Assembly (NCBI GenBank): GCA_002245135.1
Contig: NGBS01000292.1
Location: 372,001-436,000, forward strand
DNA length: 64,000 nucleotides
Source: Proteromonas lacertae
Lineage: Eukaryota; Sar; Bigyra; Opalinata; Proteromonadidae
Reading direction: 5' to 3'
Below are positions 1-11,072 of this stretch, piece after piece (position 1 is the first letter of the stretch; every line of letters starts with the position of its first letter). The notes beneath the pieces are model-generated. The model had not been told where the DNA came from. It ran no database searches and saw only the letters and a program-made list of their open reading frames with translations. The translations under genes were made by a program, and so were the position numbers.

Positions 1-956
1 TATATTCCACATTTTGAACTGGAAATACCAATATCTATTCCTATTATATCATTTATTGATTCTGAATTAGGAACTGGTCTAAATGTTATTAATTGTGAAT
101 CTTTACAAATTTCTATTAATTTTTACATTAATAATTATACCTATAAACTCACTCATTAATTCTGTCATTGATATTCGATCTTCCTTCCTTTTTACTATCA
201 TCTTCTTTAACAATACATTCAATTTTACTTCACATTCACATTCCAATTTTTTATATTCACATTTTAATATCTTATTTATTATTTCTACAACTGATTCTCC
301 TTCAAATATGGAATTGTTACTTAATATATAGTATAATATACATCCTATACTCCAAATATCACTTTTATCATTCAATTCTTTATTTTCTAATAGCTCGGGA
401 CTCATATACACTACTTTATCTACAGTCATATTCATTATATTTCTATTACTCTTATATAATTCCATTTTACAATAATCACTCATCTTTATCTCGTTCTTTT
501 CATCTAATAGAATATTAGATGGGTTTATATTACCATTTATTAAACCATTTTCATGTATTTTTAATGTTCCTCTACATATTGACATCATTACATCATATAT
601 ACCACTTTCTTCAAAATATTCTACTGGATTCTTTATATCATTCAAACAATTTACATATTTTGGCATTATCAAATAGATGTAATTGTGTTCATTCAATATT
701 TTCGAATATTTTACCAGTTCTCTTACATTTAAACTGTTAATCTGATTAATACTAGTGATATATCGTTCAAAATCCTCATTATTAAGTGTAGCAGTGATTA
801 TTAATTTCAATATTTCATTTTCATTAGTTTCTTTATTATAGATTTCAAACAAATTGCTATTGAACATACTTTTCACCAATTTATCATATTCATATTACAT
901 ACTTCATAACTATCATCTTCAGATAGTGCTATTGGTAAAGTCAATTTATTATTCAT
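1..956 (-). CDS. Pseudokinase, possibly fused to an Hsp70/actin-fold domain (partial)
   Basis: Kinase-like C-lobe: the catalytic loop reads INGNINPSNILL, so the HRD aspartate is Asn; DFG is DYC; APE is SPE; DKSDIWSIGCILYYIL is the helix-F region. This points to a pseudokinase. A 28-base intron (113-140) joins the kinase to a second exon that leaves the window. That exon encodes IIGIDIGISSSKCGIY, which resembles the phosphate-1 loop of Hsp70/actin-fold ATPases. The first exon probably starts at ATG 956 (MNNKLTLPIALSEDDSYE), but joining it through the intron 869-902 costs one base of frame, so the start is uncertain; ATG 866 is the fallback. It shares its kinase signature with the gene at 62840. 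Divergent from GET4. The kinase part is secure; the fusion rests on a short motif. Confidence 0.65.
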
Positions 957-1119
957 CAAAAAATAGAAAAGTAAAATTGAAAGATTATTTCATTATAGAT
1001 TAAGAAGTAAAATATAAATTATAGTATTTATTTTTTAATTCTATTTTGACATTAATTTTGAATATTTATTCGTTTCATTCAAACTTCATTCAAACATTCA
1101 TCATTCAATTTTTCTTTAA

Positions 1120-1396
1120 ATGTCAACGAAGAGAAAAGCAGGTAGTAAACTATTAGAAGAATTAGATACAAAACTGAAAGAAAATAATTATTATGAATGT
1201 TTACAGTTATATCGAACACTTTTTTCTCGTTATATAACAAAGAAGGATTATGAGAAAGGAGAAAAATTGCTAATCGATGGTGTGAAGATATTTTTCTCAA
1301 AAAATGAAGTAACAAGTGGTTATGAGTTGATTAGTGTATATTTGAAGAGTTTAAAAGATAGAAAAGCAAGTTACAATGAAGAAATAGATAGTATGA

Positions 1397-1428
<32 letters not shown>

Positions 1429-2095
1429 CTTGTAATAGAAGAATTAAAAAGTGTATTTGAGTTAATGCCTAGTTGTGTTGAAAAGAATCAAGCATTAATG
1501 GCGGCTTTGAAGTATATATAATTAATATAACTCAATAAATAGTTTATCATACAATTCAATTCCAGTTGGTTCTGCTGCAATTCACTATGAATTATCAAAA
1601 AGTTTAAGAGATTTGAAAGACTATAAATCATCAGCAGAACATTATATATACAGTAATCATCCAGAAGAATTCAGTGAAATGATTTACGAATGGTCTAATA
1701 AAGAACAAGGTGATGAAATATTGAATAAAGAAATATATATATTAAGAGAAGTGTTAAAGTATTTAGTAACAGAGAATATAAGAGATAGTAAAATCTTTTT
1801 CAAAAATATAAAATCAATTTATGAAAATAATAAAATAAACGTAGAAAATGATGTAATAATAAATTTGTGTGAGTATTTAATAGAATGTGTACAAAGAGAT
1901 GCATTACCTTTGTTTAAGTTATTACAAGAGAAATATTCAAAAATATTCAGTATTGATCCAAATTTTGAAAATGTATAAATAATAATAATAAATTATAATA
2001 TTAAATAGTATTTGGAGAGAATTGGTCATGTTTATTATAAATTACCAGTGAAGAAGAATATGTTGACAACTATGTTGGAAAGTTTTATGAAATAA
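1120..2095 (+). CDS. GET4: GET4/TRC35 homologue, tail-anchored protein insertion
   Basis: Exons 1120-1390, 1439-1511, 1543-1972 and 2009-2095 join into one frame once introns of 48, 31 and 36 bases are removed; the first is mostly (TA)n. GET4 is an all-alpha TPR-like scaffold in the cytosolic GET/TRC (BAG6) complex that hands tail-anchored membrane proteins to the GET3 ATPase. Family features seen: the early helix ending in YYECLQLYRTLFSRY, the block EKGEKLLIDGVKIFFS, a second YKSSAEHYIYS helix, and a C-terminal NYLERIGHVYYKLP like the YLDRIGQLFFGVP of animal GET4. Length (about 286 residues) is a little short of animal GET4 because the tail is missing. Recognised from family knowledge; no search was run. 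Confidence 0.88.
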
Positions 2096-2196
2096 AAATG
2101 AATATAAAATTGTTACTTTTTTATTTTGTTTTTTATTTTTAAAAACATCATTTATAGATTAATAAAAAATAGTAATCTATTAATTAATTATTATTT

Positions 2197-2934
2197 CTAC
2201 TCTCCAAATTTCAACATATCTCTTGTACACATGAAGAATATTCTATCCTTCGTTGATACTCGATAATTATTATTCGCATATTTATAATCTATTACTCCAG
2301 TAAATGTTTTATTTTCATCTCTATTAAATGCTTCTACACAATCACCTATTTCATATATATCATTCATACAAGGAGTTTGATTTTCATTATTATATATTTC
2401 ACTATAACTGATGTTATAATATCTACTACCATCATCTAATACTATATCATATGTATTATCTTTAGTATTTGTGGCTATTACTGTTCCATTCTCATAATTA
2501 TAATTGATATAATATATAATCCTCTCGTTTATTCTATGCATATTTCTTTCATCAGTCAAACCATGATTCAAAAACTTTATGTTATTTTCATTTACATATA
2601 ATTTTTCATTATTACTATGTAAACTAACTAAATACAAACCAGCATCAAACCTAAACTTGATTGTTCCTTCTTCCCATTTGTTTTGTGAAATATTAAACAC
2701 TAATACTATATCACCATTCATTAAATTACCATCAATTAATGACTGTTTATTTTCATTATCTATTACTTCTTGACTTATATTCTTTATTCTTCTTCCATCA
2801 TCTAATGCTATATCATATATAATTCCATTATTGTCTTTATGTTCATTATATATTACACCAGTTACAGATTGATAATTTACTTTTACAGTTACTCTGTCAC
2901 CTTCATGGAATGGATGTACTGATTTAGTAATCTA

Positions 2935-2965
<31 letters not shown>

Positions 2966-5831
2966 GAGGATATATATATATAAATATACTAATTGTAAAT
3001 AATTCTCTGGAACAGTGACTAAAACATTGCTTTCAGTTCTTATTTGATATTGATTTTCATTATTTTCATTCATTATCTTTTCAATCATTCCTGTATCCCA
3101 ATTACCACTACTTTCATTATAAACATATACATAATCATTTATTTCATAATAACTTCCATCATTGTTACTATTATCTTCATTATAAGCATTTGCTCTAGTT
3201 GAATAGTTAAGAGAATTTTCTGTTGTTGTTGACATATATGATAAAGACAAATCTTGTCTTGATGAATATCCTAAATAATCGTTATTAGTTTGAATTGGAG
3301 TAATATTCTTATCAATTGTAATTGATTCACGACTGTTACTGAGATATCTGATTTTATAACTATATATTATTATTATTATGATAATGATATATACAATCCA
3401 TTAAAATAGAATAATACTTTAGCTTTTAATCTTTCATGTGTGAAGATATCAAAATTATCAACAATTTCATCCTTTTTATATTTACTAATCCATTTGGGAT
3501 TACTAAACGATTTTACATGTTCAGGAGTTTCATAACCACCATCACTCTATATAAAACAAATAAATTAAACAAAAACTATACATATTTAATAAACTCTGGA
3601 TCCATGAAATTATTTACATCATATAACAATAAACACAATTGTTCAATCGTATATTTATCAAAATTATGATTTGTGCTTAAATACAATGATTTCAATTCAT
3701 AAGGCATTTTCTCTAACGGAAACTTTTGCGGATCTCTTATTCTTGCAGTTTTAACATATTCACTAATTAGATATTATAGATAAACAAATAATAAATAGAT
3801 ATACAATTTTTCAATAATAGTATCACCAAATCTCTTTCTCAAATATGTCTCAATTATCTCTCTCTTTTCTTTCAATGTTTTATAACGAATATACAAATCA
3901 TGAGGTGTTAAATAATCAGTATTCATTTCAATATCTACTTCTCTTGCTATGAATGAGTAATATTTTGATAATAATTCAGGATATAAGTCTAATAACCCTT
4001 TTAATAGAATACCATCATTATAATAACTTGTAACAGTTACATCTCTTACTAATCTTCCTATATATTTGTCTTTTTCTAATAATTTGATATTTATTCTTCT
4101 TAAGTTATCAATATCTTGTGTACGAAGTTTGTTCATTTCTCTTGCTTTTGTTAATTGATTTAAAAACATTTTAACTAATGTTATATCAGTTGGTGGTAAT
4201 AATTCTTTATATGTTTCTAATTTCTCATATAACATCTCTCTATGTACATTTTATAATAAAACATATTAAATATTTATACAAATTATCATTAATGTTCTTT
4301 ACTATATAAGATCTATCTTCTTCAGGATCATATGCTTTGTTCAATCTCTGATAATATGATTCATCCATTAAATATTCATTGGCTTGGCTTGACTCAACAT
4401 CTTCATTATTTACTTCATCTTCTTGTTGAACTGGTGGTGGTAGTGGTGGTGGAATAGCTATTGCATGATTCAATTGATTATTATTATTATTACTATTATA
4501 TTCTTCACCTTCTTCATTGTTATTATTATCATAATATACTTCACTATTATCATAATTGTTGTTATTTATATTATCATAAAAATAATTTTCATTATTATTT
4601 TCAATTGATGTTTGTTGTTCTTCCTGTTTTTCTTGTTGATATTGTTCTTGTTGTTGATTTGGTTGAGTTACAATCACTTCTTCTTCTGGTTTCAATATTC
4701 CATTATTATTCTCTTCTTCATCTTCATCTTCTTCATTTGGTATTTCTTTGATTATATTCATTGTTTCTAATCCAATTGTGTCTAAAGTATTATAGAAATC
4801 ATCATTTTCTCCATTCTCTGTATTTTCTGTACTGTTATTTAAACTTGTCATTTTATTTAATTCATCTTCATCTTCTTCTTCATTGTTATTTACTTCATTA
4901 TTGATGTTGTTATTATTGTCTCCATCGTCTAGAAATGAATCAAAAATAGATGGATCTACTGGTTTATATGAATTTTCAAAATCTCTTGACTCATTTTCTT
5001 TCTATTCAGAATAATATATTTCTAATTATTATACTTCAATTACTAAGTTTTGAATTACAGTAAATATTTCATTCAACTTTGATATTTCCATATTCATAAC
5101 AATATCTGAATTATTATATATTTGAATTATTTCATTTGATATTCTTAAGCGGAATGAAGATTTTAAAATGTCATTCTTATAAGATAATTCTATTTTTTCT
5201 ACTATTAATAATACAGAATCAATCAAATCACATATTTTATTAAATATTACATCTTCTTCTTCATCATCATCAATATCATCACAAATTCGAATATATTGTT
5301 TACATAATATTTTTATATCTATTTTATAATCATCTAATAATGTAGAGTCTTTTTTGTTTGATATATCAACTAACAGATTGTAAGAATAAAACAATTTTAC
5401 CATTAATTTCATATCACTCCGGTAATTGACTAATTCTTCTTCAGTTAAAGTTAATAGGTGTTCTTCATATGTCTTTGTGAAATATTCCATTAATGAGATA
5501 AAAAGCTGCATAAACTGCTTAGAATCAACTGAGTCATCTGATTCTGCGAATGGATTCTTACTAGCCTAAAATAATAGTTAAATTTAGGTAATATATATAC
5601 ATTTTCTGTGAGTGAAGCGAAGAAATCATCATCATTTTCATCGGTTTCAGGCTCTTGTGCTTCATTTAACGGAACAGAAGCCTTATCTTCAATATCAATA
5701 GATAGACCTTTCTTTAATGGAGATTTTACTTTATTTTTAACATTCTAATAATGATATTACACAGAATAATGTACATTTTCTTCATCTATGATTTCATTAC
5801 TTAGTTTTTTGATATCTGAAGAGATACTCAT
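2197..5831 (-). CDS. Large acidic protein with C-terminal Tudor/Agenet-like repeats
   Basis: Nine exons in one frame: 5775-5831, 5601-5744, 5035-5565, 4280-5001, 3805-4239, 3582-3762, 3395-3546, 2990-3359 and 2197-2931, with introns of 30-58 bases. Roughly 1,100 residues. An acidic helical N-terminal part starts MSISSDIKKLSNEIIDEEN; a low-complexity Asn/Gln/Glu/Pro middle contains a PPPLPPP stretch; a helical domain follows (LLPPTDITLVKMFLNQ to the KFPLEKMPYEL region). The C-terminal third holds three or four repeated modules of Tudor/Agenet/chromo-barrel type (for example FHEGDRVTVKVNYQSVTGVI and YEIGDCVEAFNRDENKTFTG, each followed by YDIxLDDGxR). Tudor-like modules usually bind methylated Lys/Arg or act as scaffolds. 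I do not recognise the N-terminal part; function unknown. The start is the first ATG in the leading exon. Confidence 0.65.
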
Positions 5832-6040
5832 TAGTAGAGATGGATTTACTTGTTTAATTATCTGAATAAATGGCTAATTGTGGTGATAATAAATAGATTT
5901 GCACAAGAAAGTTTGAAGGTTTGAGTAAGAAAAGATCAATTTTTTCAATATATAGTAATATTTGCTACATCTAAATATTTCAAATGTGAAATACCAGAGG
6001 ATATCCTTATAAAGACAATATGTTAAAAACAAAAATTATT

Positions 6041-7103
6041 CTATTTAGCTTTATCTATTTCTTTCTTTGGTACATCACTTTTATTCTTCCTCCTTCTTTC
6101 TAATTTCTCTTGCTCAGTCTCATCCTTTTCTGGTTTATCAAATTTCTCTAATTTCACTAAATCTTCTAAACTGTCAAGTTTGTCATTAACTCCTTCAGTT
6201 TTACCTAATTCAACAGAAGTGATAAACTCAGCTATTTTAGTAGTATTTACAAAACTAATATTGTTGAATAACATATTCTCTACACTATTCTTAGGTATAA
6301 CTTTATTAGGTTTTATTATCGACTCTATTACTCCACGTAATTCATTATTATCATCAATAATTGCACCACCACACATTCCACTATCAAATATTTCATTTTT
6401 CTCATCTTCTATTTGACAATGCATATAATCTCTATCAGAATGTGTGTATAAGTAATTACCATTTATTGTCTATAATAAGATATATAAGATATACAGATAT
6501 TGGTCTAATATGATTATTTGTCAGTTCATTACCAATTAAATATCCAGTTGCTTTTAGATTTTGATTAGTTGCTATTGGATCATAATTTATTTCAAATGGT
6601 TTTATATCATAATTCAATTTGTGATTAATAGTGTATAATGTTTCTTTTTCTTTATTTAAATGAAGGATTGATAAGTCATAAAATGGATGACTAAATACAC
6701 GACTATCTAATCCTATATTTGCGATTATTTTTCCTGTCTTATTCCTATACATATAATAATTTATGTTTCAATATACATCTCTGATCTCTAAAGTATGTGT
6801 AACATCAAATTCACTAAGTTCATATATCCATTCATATTCTTCACCTATAAATTAATTATAGCTTTTCAGATATACGTGGATAGTACTTTTCAAATAGATA
6901 TGGTGCTGTTACATGGAATGCAGCAAGAAAATGGATATTGATAAGGAGAAGCATTAGATGCTTTAACAGGAACTGCAGAACATCTGCTTAACATCTCATA
7001 TTTCATCATTTGCTAATATCATAATCCATTAAAATACATGTCTTGGAGATCGAAACCATGATGTCAATGAGAAAACTGATTTTGTAAGAGAAGCTTTTGA
7101 CAT
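6041..7103 (-). CDS. Trypsin-fold protease with GxCGG nucleophile motif
   Basis: Five exons: 7038-7103, 6876-7012, 6777-6844, 6495-6737 and 6041-6468; introns 25, 31, 32 (6845-6875 being 31), 39 and 26 bases or thereabouts. The N-terminus MSKASLTKSVFSLTSWFRSP is basic and hydroxylated, like a mitochondrial presequence. Candidate triad: His in LAAFHVTAP, Asp in HPFYDLSILHL, nucleophile in FDSGMCGGAIID. The position that is Ser in trypsin-like enzymes (GxSGG) is Cys, giving the GxCGG arrangement known from 3C-type proteases. The basic, charged tail ends KKEIDKAK. The frame breaks once at a run of four A (+ strand) at 6928-6931, just before the His; dropping one base restores SPYQYPFLAAFHV. It shares a 74-base divergent promoter region with ISCA2. 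Substrate unknown. Confidence 0.6.
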
Positions 7104-7177
7104 TTTAATTATTTGAAAGCTTGATTCAGCTTGAAGTTTTTCTTCTTTTTTTCTTTATTATTAACCGATTATATATA
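7104..7177. promoter_or_regulatory. 74-base bidirectional promoter region
   Basis: Only 74 bases separate the start codons of the protease (-) and ISCA2 (+). The stretch is T/A-rich with a T-run and must hold both promoters and both 5' leaders. Inferred from gene layout; no defined element was recognised. Confidence 0.5.
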
Positions 7178-7714
7178 ATGATTTCAGTATTATCAAAAAT
7201 AAGACTACCAATAAGACCAATTTTAAAACAATTTACTAGGAATTTATCTTCGTTACAGAATTCTGTTGGAGGTATTGACTAATTGTGAATATAGTTAATT
7301 ATAGTTGAAATAGATAGTGATACAACATCAGATAAAATACTTTTGACAGATGAATGTGTGAAAGTATAATTGTTTTTTGTTCTTACACTTTAGAGAATCA
7401 AACAAATAATATCAATGAAGAAATCCGATCCTGCAATAACAAAGCTTCGATTAGAAGTAGATTCTGGTGGTTGTAGTGGTTTTCAATACAAATTCAGTTT
7501 TGATTATAAGCAGCCCCAAAAAGATGATAATATTTTTGAAACAAATGGGGCAAAAGTAGTTGTAGATTCAACATCATTACCATTAGTTAAAGGCTGCACA
7601 ATAGATTTTGTTGATACTATGATCAAAAGAGGTTTCAGTGTAAAGACAAATCCAAATTCTGATAAAAATTGTAGCTGTGGAACATCATTTAGCGTAAAAA
7701 CACCAGAATTTTAA
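7178..7714 (+). CDS. ISCA2: ISCA2-type mitochondrial iron-sulfur cluster assembly protein
   Basis: Exons 7178-7271, 7305-7363 and 7394-7714 (introns 33 and 30 bases). A-type Fe-S carrier: the three invariant cysteines are present as SGGCSGFQYKF and NCSCGTSF, and the HesB/IscA core runs LRLEVDSGG to the C-terminus. The first 30 residues (MISVLSKIRLPIRPILKQFT...) are basic without acidic residues, as in a mitochondrial presequence. ISCA2 works with ISCA1 and IBA57 to make [4Fe-4S] clusters in the matrix. I chose ISCA2 over ISCA1 because of the spacing and the SxGCSG-FxY context; that choice is moderately sure, the family is certain. Convergent with TrpRS, 61 bases between stops. Confidence 0.88.
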
Positions 7715-7775
7715 GACAGCAGTAAAAACTAATTATAATCTTATTTAACATCTATTTTATTTTATATAATTATGT

Positions 7776-8346
7776 TCATTTTATTCCAACTATGTCGAAA
7801 ACTTCATCGATTGTCTTAGAAGCTATTCTATTTGCTTTTTCTTTTCCATCTTCAAATATATCATTAAGCAACTTCTCATTATGTGAATAATATTCTAATT
7901 TTTCCTGAAAAGGTATAATTTCTTTCAAAACCACTTCTATCAAATCATCTTTAAATTCTTTATTCAAAGAATTTGAGTATTTTCTCACAAGATCATCAAT
8001 TTCAATATGAGAAAACATACTGTATATCATTAAAAGATTTGATAAACCTGGTCTTCCAACAGGGTCATAACTAATTCCTAATTTACTATCTGTTACTGCT
8101 CCTTGTATTTTCTTAACGATTACATCCTTTGAATCAGTTATATTAATTCTTGTATTATCATTTAAATCAGATTTACTCATTTTCTTTGCAGGATCTTTTA
8201 AATTTAATATTTTTGATCCTTTGCTGTTTATTTTAGCTTCAGGAAGTGTAAAATAGTCAGTATTATAGTATTTATTAAATTTCTCAACGACTTCTCTAGT
8301 CAGCTCAACATGTTGAATTTGATCATATCCTACTGGAACAACTATA

Positions 8347-8384
<38 letters not shown>

Positions 8385-8928
8385 TATAATATACTGTTAG
8401 TTTTATAGAGTAATATATCAGCAGCCATTAATACTGGATAAGTGAATAATCCTGTTAAAGATCCTTTTGATTTTGATTTACTCTTATACTGAGTCATTCT
8501 CTTTAGACTTCCTACTGGTAATATACAACTCAATATCCATAACAACTGGGTATGTGCTGGAACTGATGATTGCTTGAATAAAATACACTTTTGAGGATCT
8601 AACCCTGAAGCAAGCATCACACTTGCTATATGCCTATTTTTGAAATATATATTTATACTTTATATTCTTACCTTACAACTATTTTTAAAATCGTTTGGTT
8701 TGTATTGAACTGTTCATTGAGTGTAGATCTGCGACACAATACAATAATGTGTCTATATGAAATCTAATAATTCAATAGAATACTTTCAGATGATGATTTT
8801 GCTAAATCATTCCATAATTGAAAAGCTCCGAGATAATTGCCAATATGAATGGTTCCACTTGGTTGAATTCCAGAAAAAATAGTGCTGAAATGACAATGAG
8901 TATATTTAATCAGATTTAGTCTGTTCAT
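7776..8928 (-). CDS. WARS2: Tryptophanyl-tRNA synthetase, probably mitochondrial
   Basis: Class I synthetase charging tRNA-Trp. Exons 8784-8928, 8672-8752, 8395-8633 and 7776-8341 (introns 31, 38 and 53; the last is almost pure TA). Signatures: SGIQPSGTIHIGNYLGAF (HIGH-type motif), CVADLHS, LASGLDPQKCILF, LFTYPVLMAADILLYKTN, VPVGYDQIQH and AKKMSKS (KMSKS loop). The short N-terminal extension and close fit to the bacterial/mitochondrial form suggest organellar import; that in turn implies an active mitochondrial genome. Oddity: exon 8672-8752 does not read in a single frame. DLHS is in one frame and the following helix entering the next exon is in another, with the break at about 8711-8722. 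Either a consensus indel or decay; the rest of the enzyme is intact. Confidence 0.85.
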
Positions 8929-9333
8929 CTAGTAAAATGTTCGCTTTAAAAGATTAAAACTAAAATGGGTTTATGAAAATTTTGGATGTTTTTTTGATAT
9001 TGTTCTTTCATTCTAAGAATAAGATCCAGAAGAGATCTTATCATTATTCAACTACTACTCACATAGTATTATGATAATCCACCTTTTAATAGGTGCCTTA
9101 AAATTCTGATGTAATTAGCGATCAATATGCCTTAATAGTAATCTAATTAAATGATATGATACACATAAACTCCAATTTATTAATGACTTTTTAAAAATAT
9201 CCTTTGGCCATGAAAATATGAAGATATTAAGTATTCTGAAACGACTATATGCTATCATCGAATCAAAAACTGATTTAGAATTTTTAGTTGAAGTTGTTTT
9301 TAAAATAAATATATTAGAACTGTACTTACGATA
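8929..9333. other. Intergenic, 405 bases, nothing recognised
   Basis: Divergent gap between TrpRS (-) and the two-RRM gene (+). AT-rich, no coding frame, repeat or RNA motif seen; it presumably contains both promoters. Confidence 0.4.
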
Positions 9334-10481
9334 ATGACGACTTTATGGATTGGAGATTTATGCCAAACCTGGGGAGAAGCTCAATTAAATGCTCTATTCG
9401 CAGATGCTCGTATTATTTTTTTCTTATATTTAAACAGCTGGCTTTTTACATTCTAAGCTCATAGTAAATCGGGAGACTGGTTGCTCAGCTGGTATAACTG
9501 AAGCGACATTATATTCTTGTTAGGCTACGGCTTTCTAGAGTTTTCTTCACACGAATGTGCTGATTTGGCACTGAGGGAGTATAACGGCAGGTTAATTCGT
9601 ATAACGCATTTCTGTTATTCTTCTTTAGCTGGGTTTGCTCAAGTATTTAGACTTAATTGGGGTGCTCCAGGTCTTAAATTAAATCAACCTGAAGTTTCTC
9701 TCTTTATCGGTGACTTAGCTAGTTCAATTAATGACGTTTTGTTATTTAATGCATTTAGTGAGAACTATCCATCAACATTACACGCAAAAGTAATGATGGA
9801 TCCCATAACTCATTGTAGCAGAGGATATGGTTTTGTTAAATTCGGTGATTATATAGAAGCAGAGAGAGCCATCATTGAAATGAATGGTAAGAATCTCTAT
9901 GGTAGACAGATCCGTGTATCAACAGCACAAAAGAGATGTAATGGAAGTCCATTATGTATGATGAACGGAATGATTGGTGAAATGGATAATATTAATAGTA
10001 ATAATATGATGAATATGATGGGTATGAACGATATGAATATGAATATGATGATGAATAATAATTACCAGGTAAATTCACCATCATCAGCAACATCTTCACC
10101 TGCTCATATATATTACAGTACAAATACCACTCCTACTGATTGTAATAATAATAATAATAATAGTGGGATATATTATATTGATGAAAATAATAATAATAAT
10201 AATAATAACAATTATTATAATGATAATATATCTAATAATAATAATTATAATTATTTACATATTAATACAACTTCACCCACTATTACAACCTCAAATAATA
10301 CTGCAGATGGAAGTATTAATAGTAGATCTGAATCTGCTTCATCACCATCTGCTTCATCTTCGTCATCTATTACAGACGGAGTGATGATCAGTGGAAATGG
10401 AAATGGTAATAATAGCAATAATAACTGTAATATAGGAGGAGGAAGTAGCTATGATTGTTATGAAGTTGAATTACCTATTGT

Positions 10482-10512
<31 letters not shown>

Positions 10513-10815
10513 ATGATGCAGAATCAACAACAACAACAATATTATAGACAGTATCAGTATCAATATATTGAACAACAACAACAACAACAACAACAAAATA
10601 ATAATAATATGTATTACAGACAAGACAGTAATAATAATAATGAGAGTAACAATCAAACATTATGGAATGAGTATTATGAATATAATAACAGAATTATTGA
10701 ACATAATAATAATAATCAACAACAACAACAATCACCTCATCATACACCATTATATCAAAGGAAACCCACTGATAATGGTATATTTAATGACGTAAACAAT
10801 TTAGAAAGTATATAG
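9334..10815 (+). CDS. Two-RRM RNA-binding protein (Nam8/RBP45/SECp43 type) with Asn/Gln-rich tail
   Basis: Exons 9334-9409, 9438-9491, 9524-9598 and 9629-10815 give exactly 464 codons (introns 28, 32 and 30 bases). RRM1 begins TLWIGDLCQTWGEAQL, has RNP1 AGYGFLEF and ends NGRLIPGFAQVFRLNW, the linker typical of Nam8/RBP45/47/TRNAU1AP proteins. RRM2 follows with SLFIGDLASSINDVLL and RNP1 GYGFVKF, ending QIRVSTAQKR. The rest (about residue 220 on) is low-complexity: Met/Asn-rich, then Ser-rich, then long CAA-coded Gln runs and AAT-coded Asn runs, prion-like. Relatives act in U1 snRNP-assisted splicing or mRNA binding; the exact orthologue cannot be set. The third intron is easily missed because it is an open frame. 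Confidence 0.85.
10480..10620 (+). repeat. CAA/AAT triplet runs inside the RRM gene
   Basis: In-frame CAA runs encoding poly-Gln and AAT runs encoding poly-Asn. They also create open Leu/Val-rich frames on the opposite strand that are not genes. Confidence 0.85.
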
Positions 10816-11072
10816 AAGTGTGGTTTTTATATTTTATATTTCGATTTTATTGTAGCTTTTATTTTAAATTTATTTTACATTTTAATTTTCTTCTTTTTTT
10901 TTGCTTTATTTTTATTTGTTTTTATTTGGGTTATTCTCATAACAGCACAAAATACACAAAATATACATATAAAAGCATTGAATATATATATATAGATATA
11001 ATATGACTTGGTTTAATTTAAGTAAGTAATCTTTTAAATTTACACTAATCTATAGATACATTAAAATTACAT

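Noticed and set aside
7013-7037. A longer first intron in the protease (to about 6972) that would avoid the frame break
   Set aside because: It is open but yields a Leu-rich stretch with codons unusual for this genome and loses the natural-looking SAVPVKASNASPYQYPF segment.
8728-8753. A 26-base intron in TrpRS that would repair the frame
   Set aside because: It would remove the conserved VADLHS block, so a base indel is more likely.
10471-10660. Leu- and Val-rich open frames opposite the Gln/Asn runs
   Set aside because: Direct by-products of CAA and AAT triplet repeats read on the other strand; no independent support.
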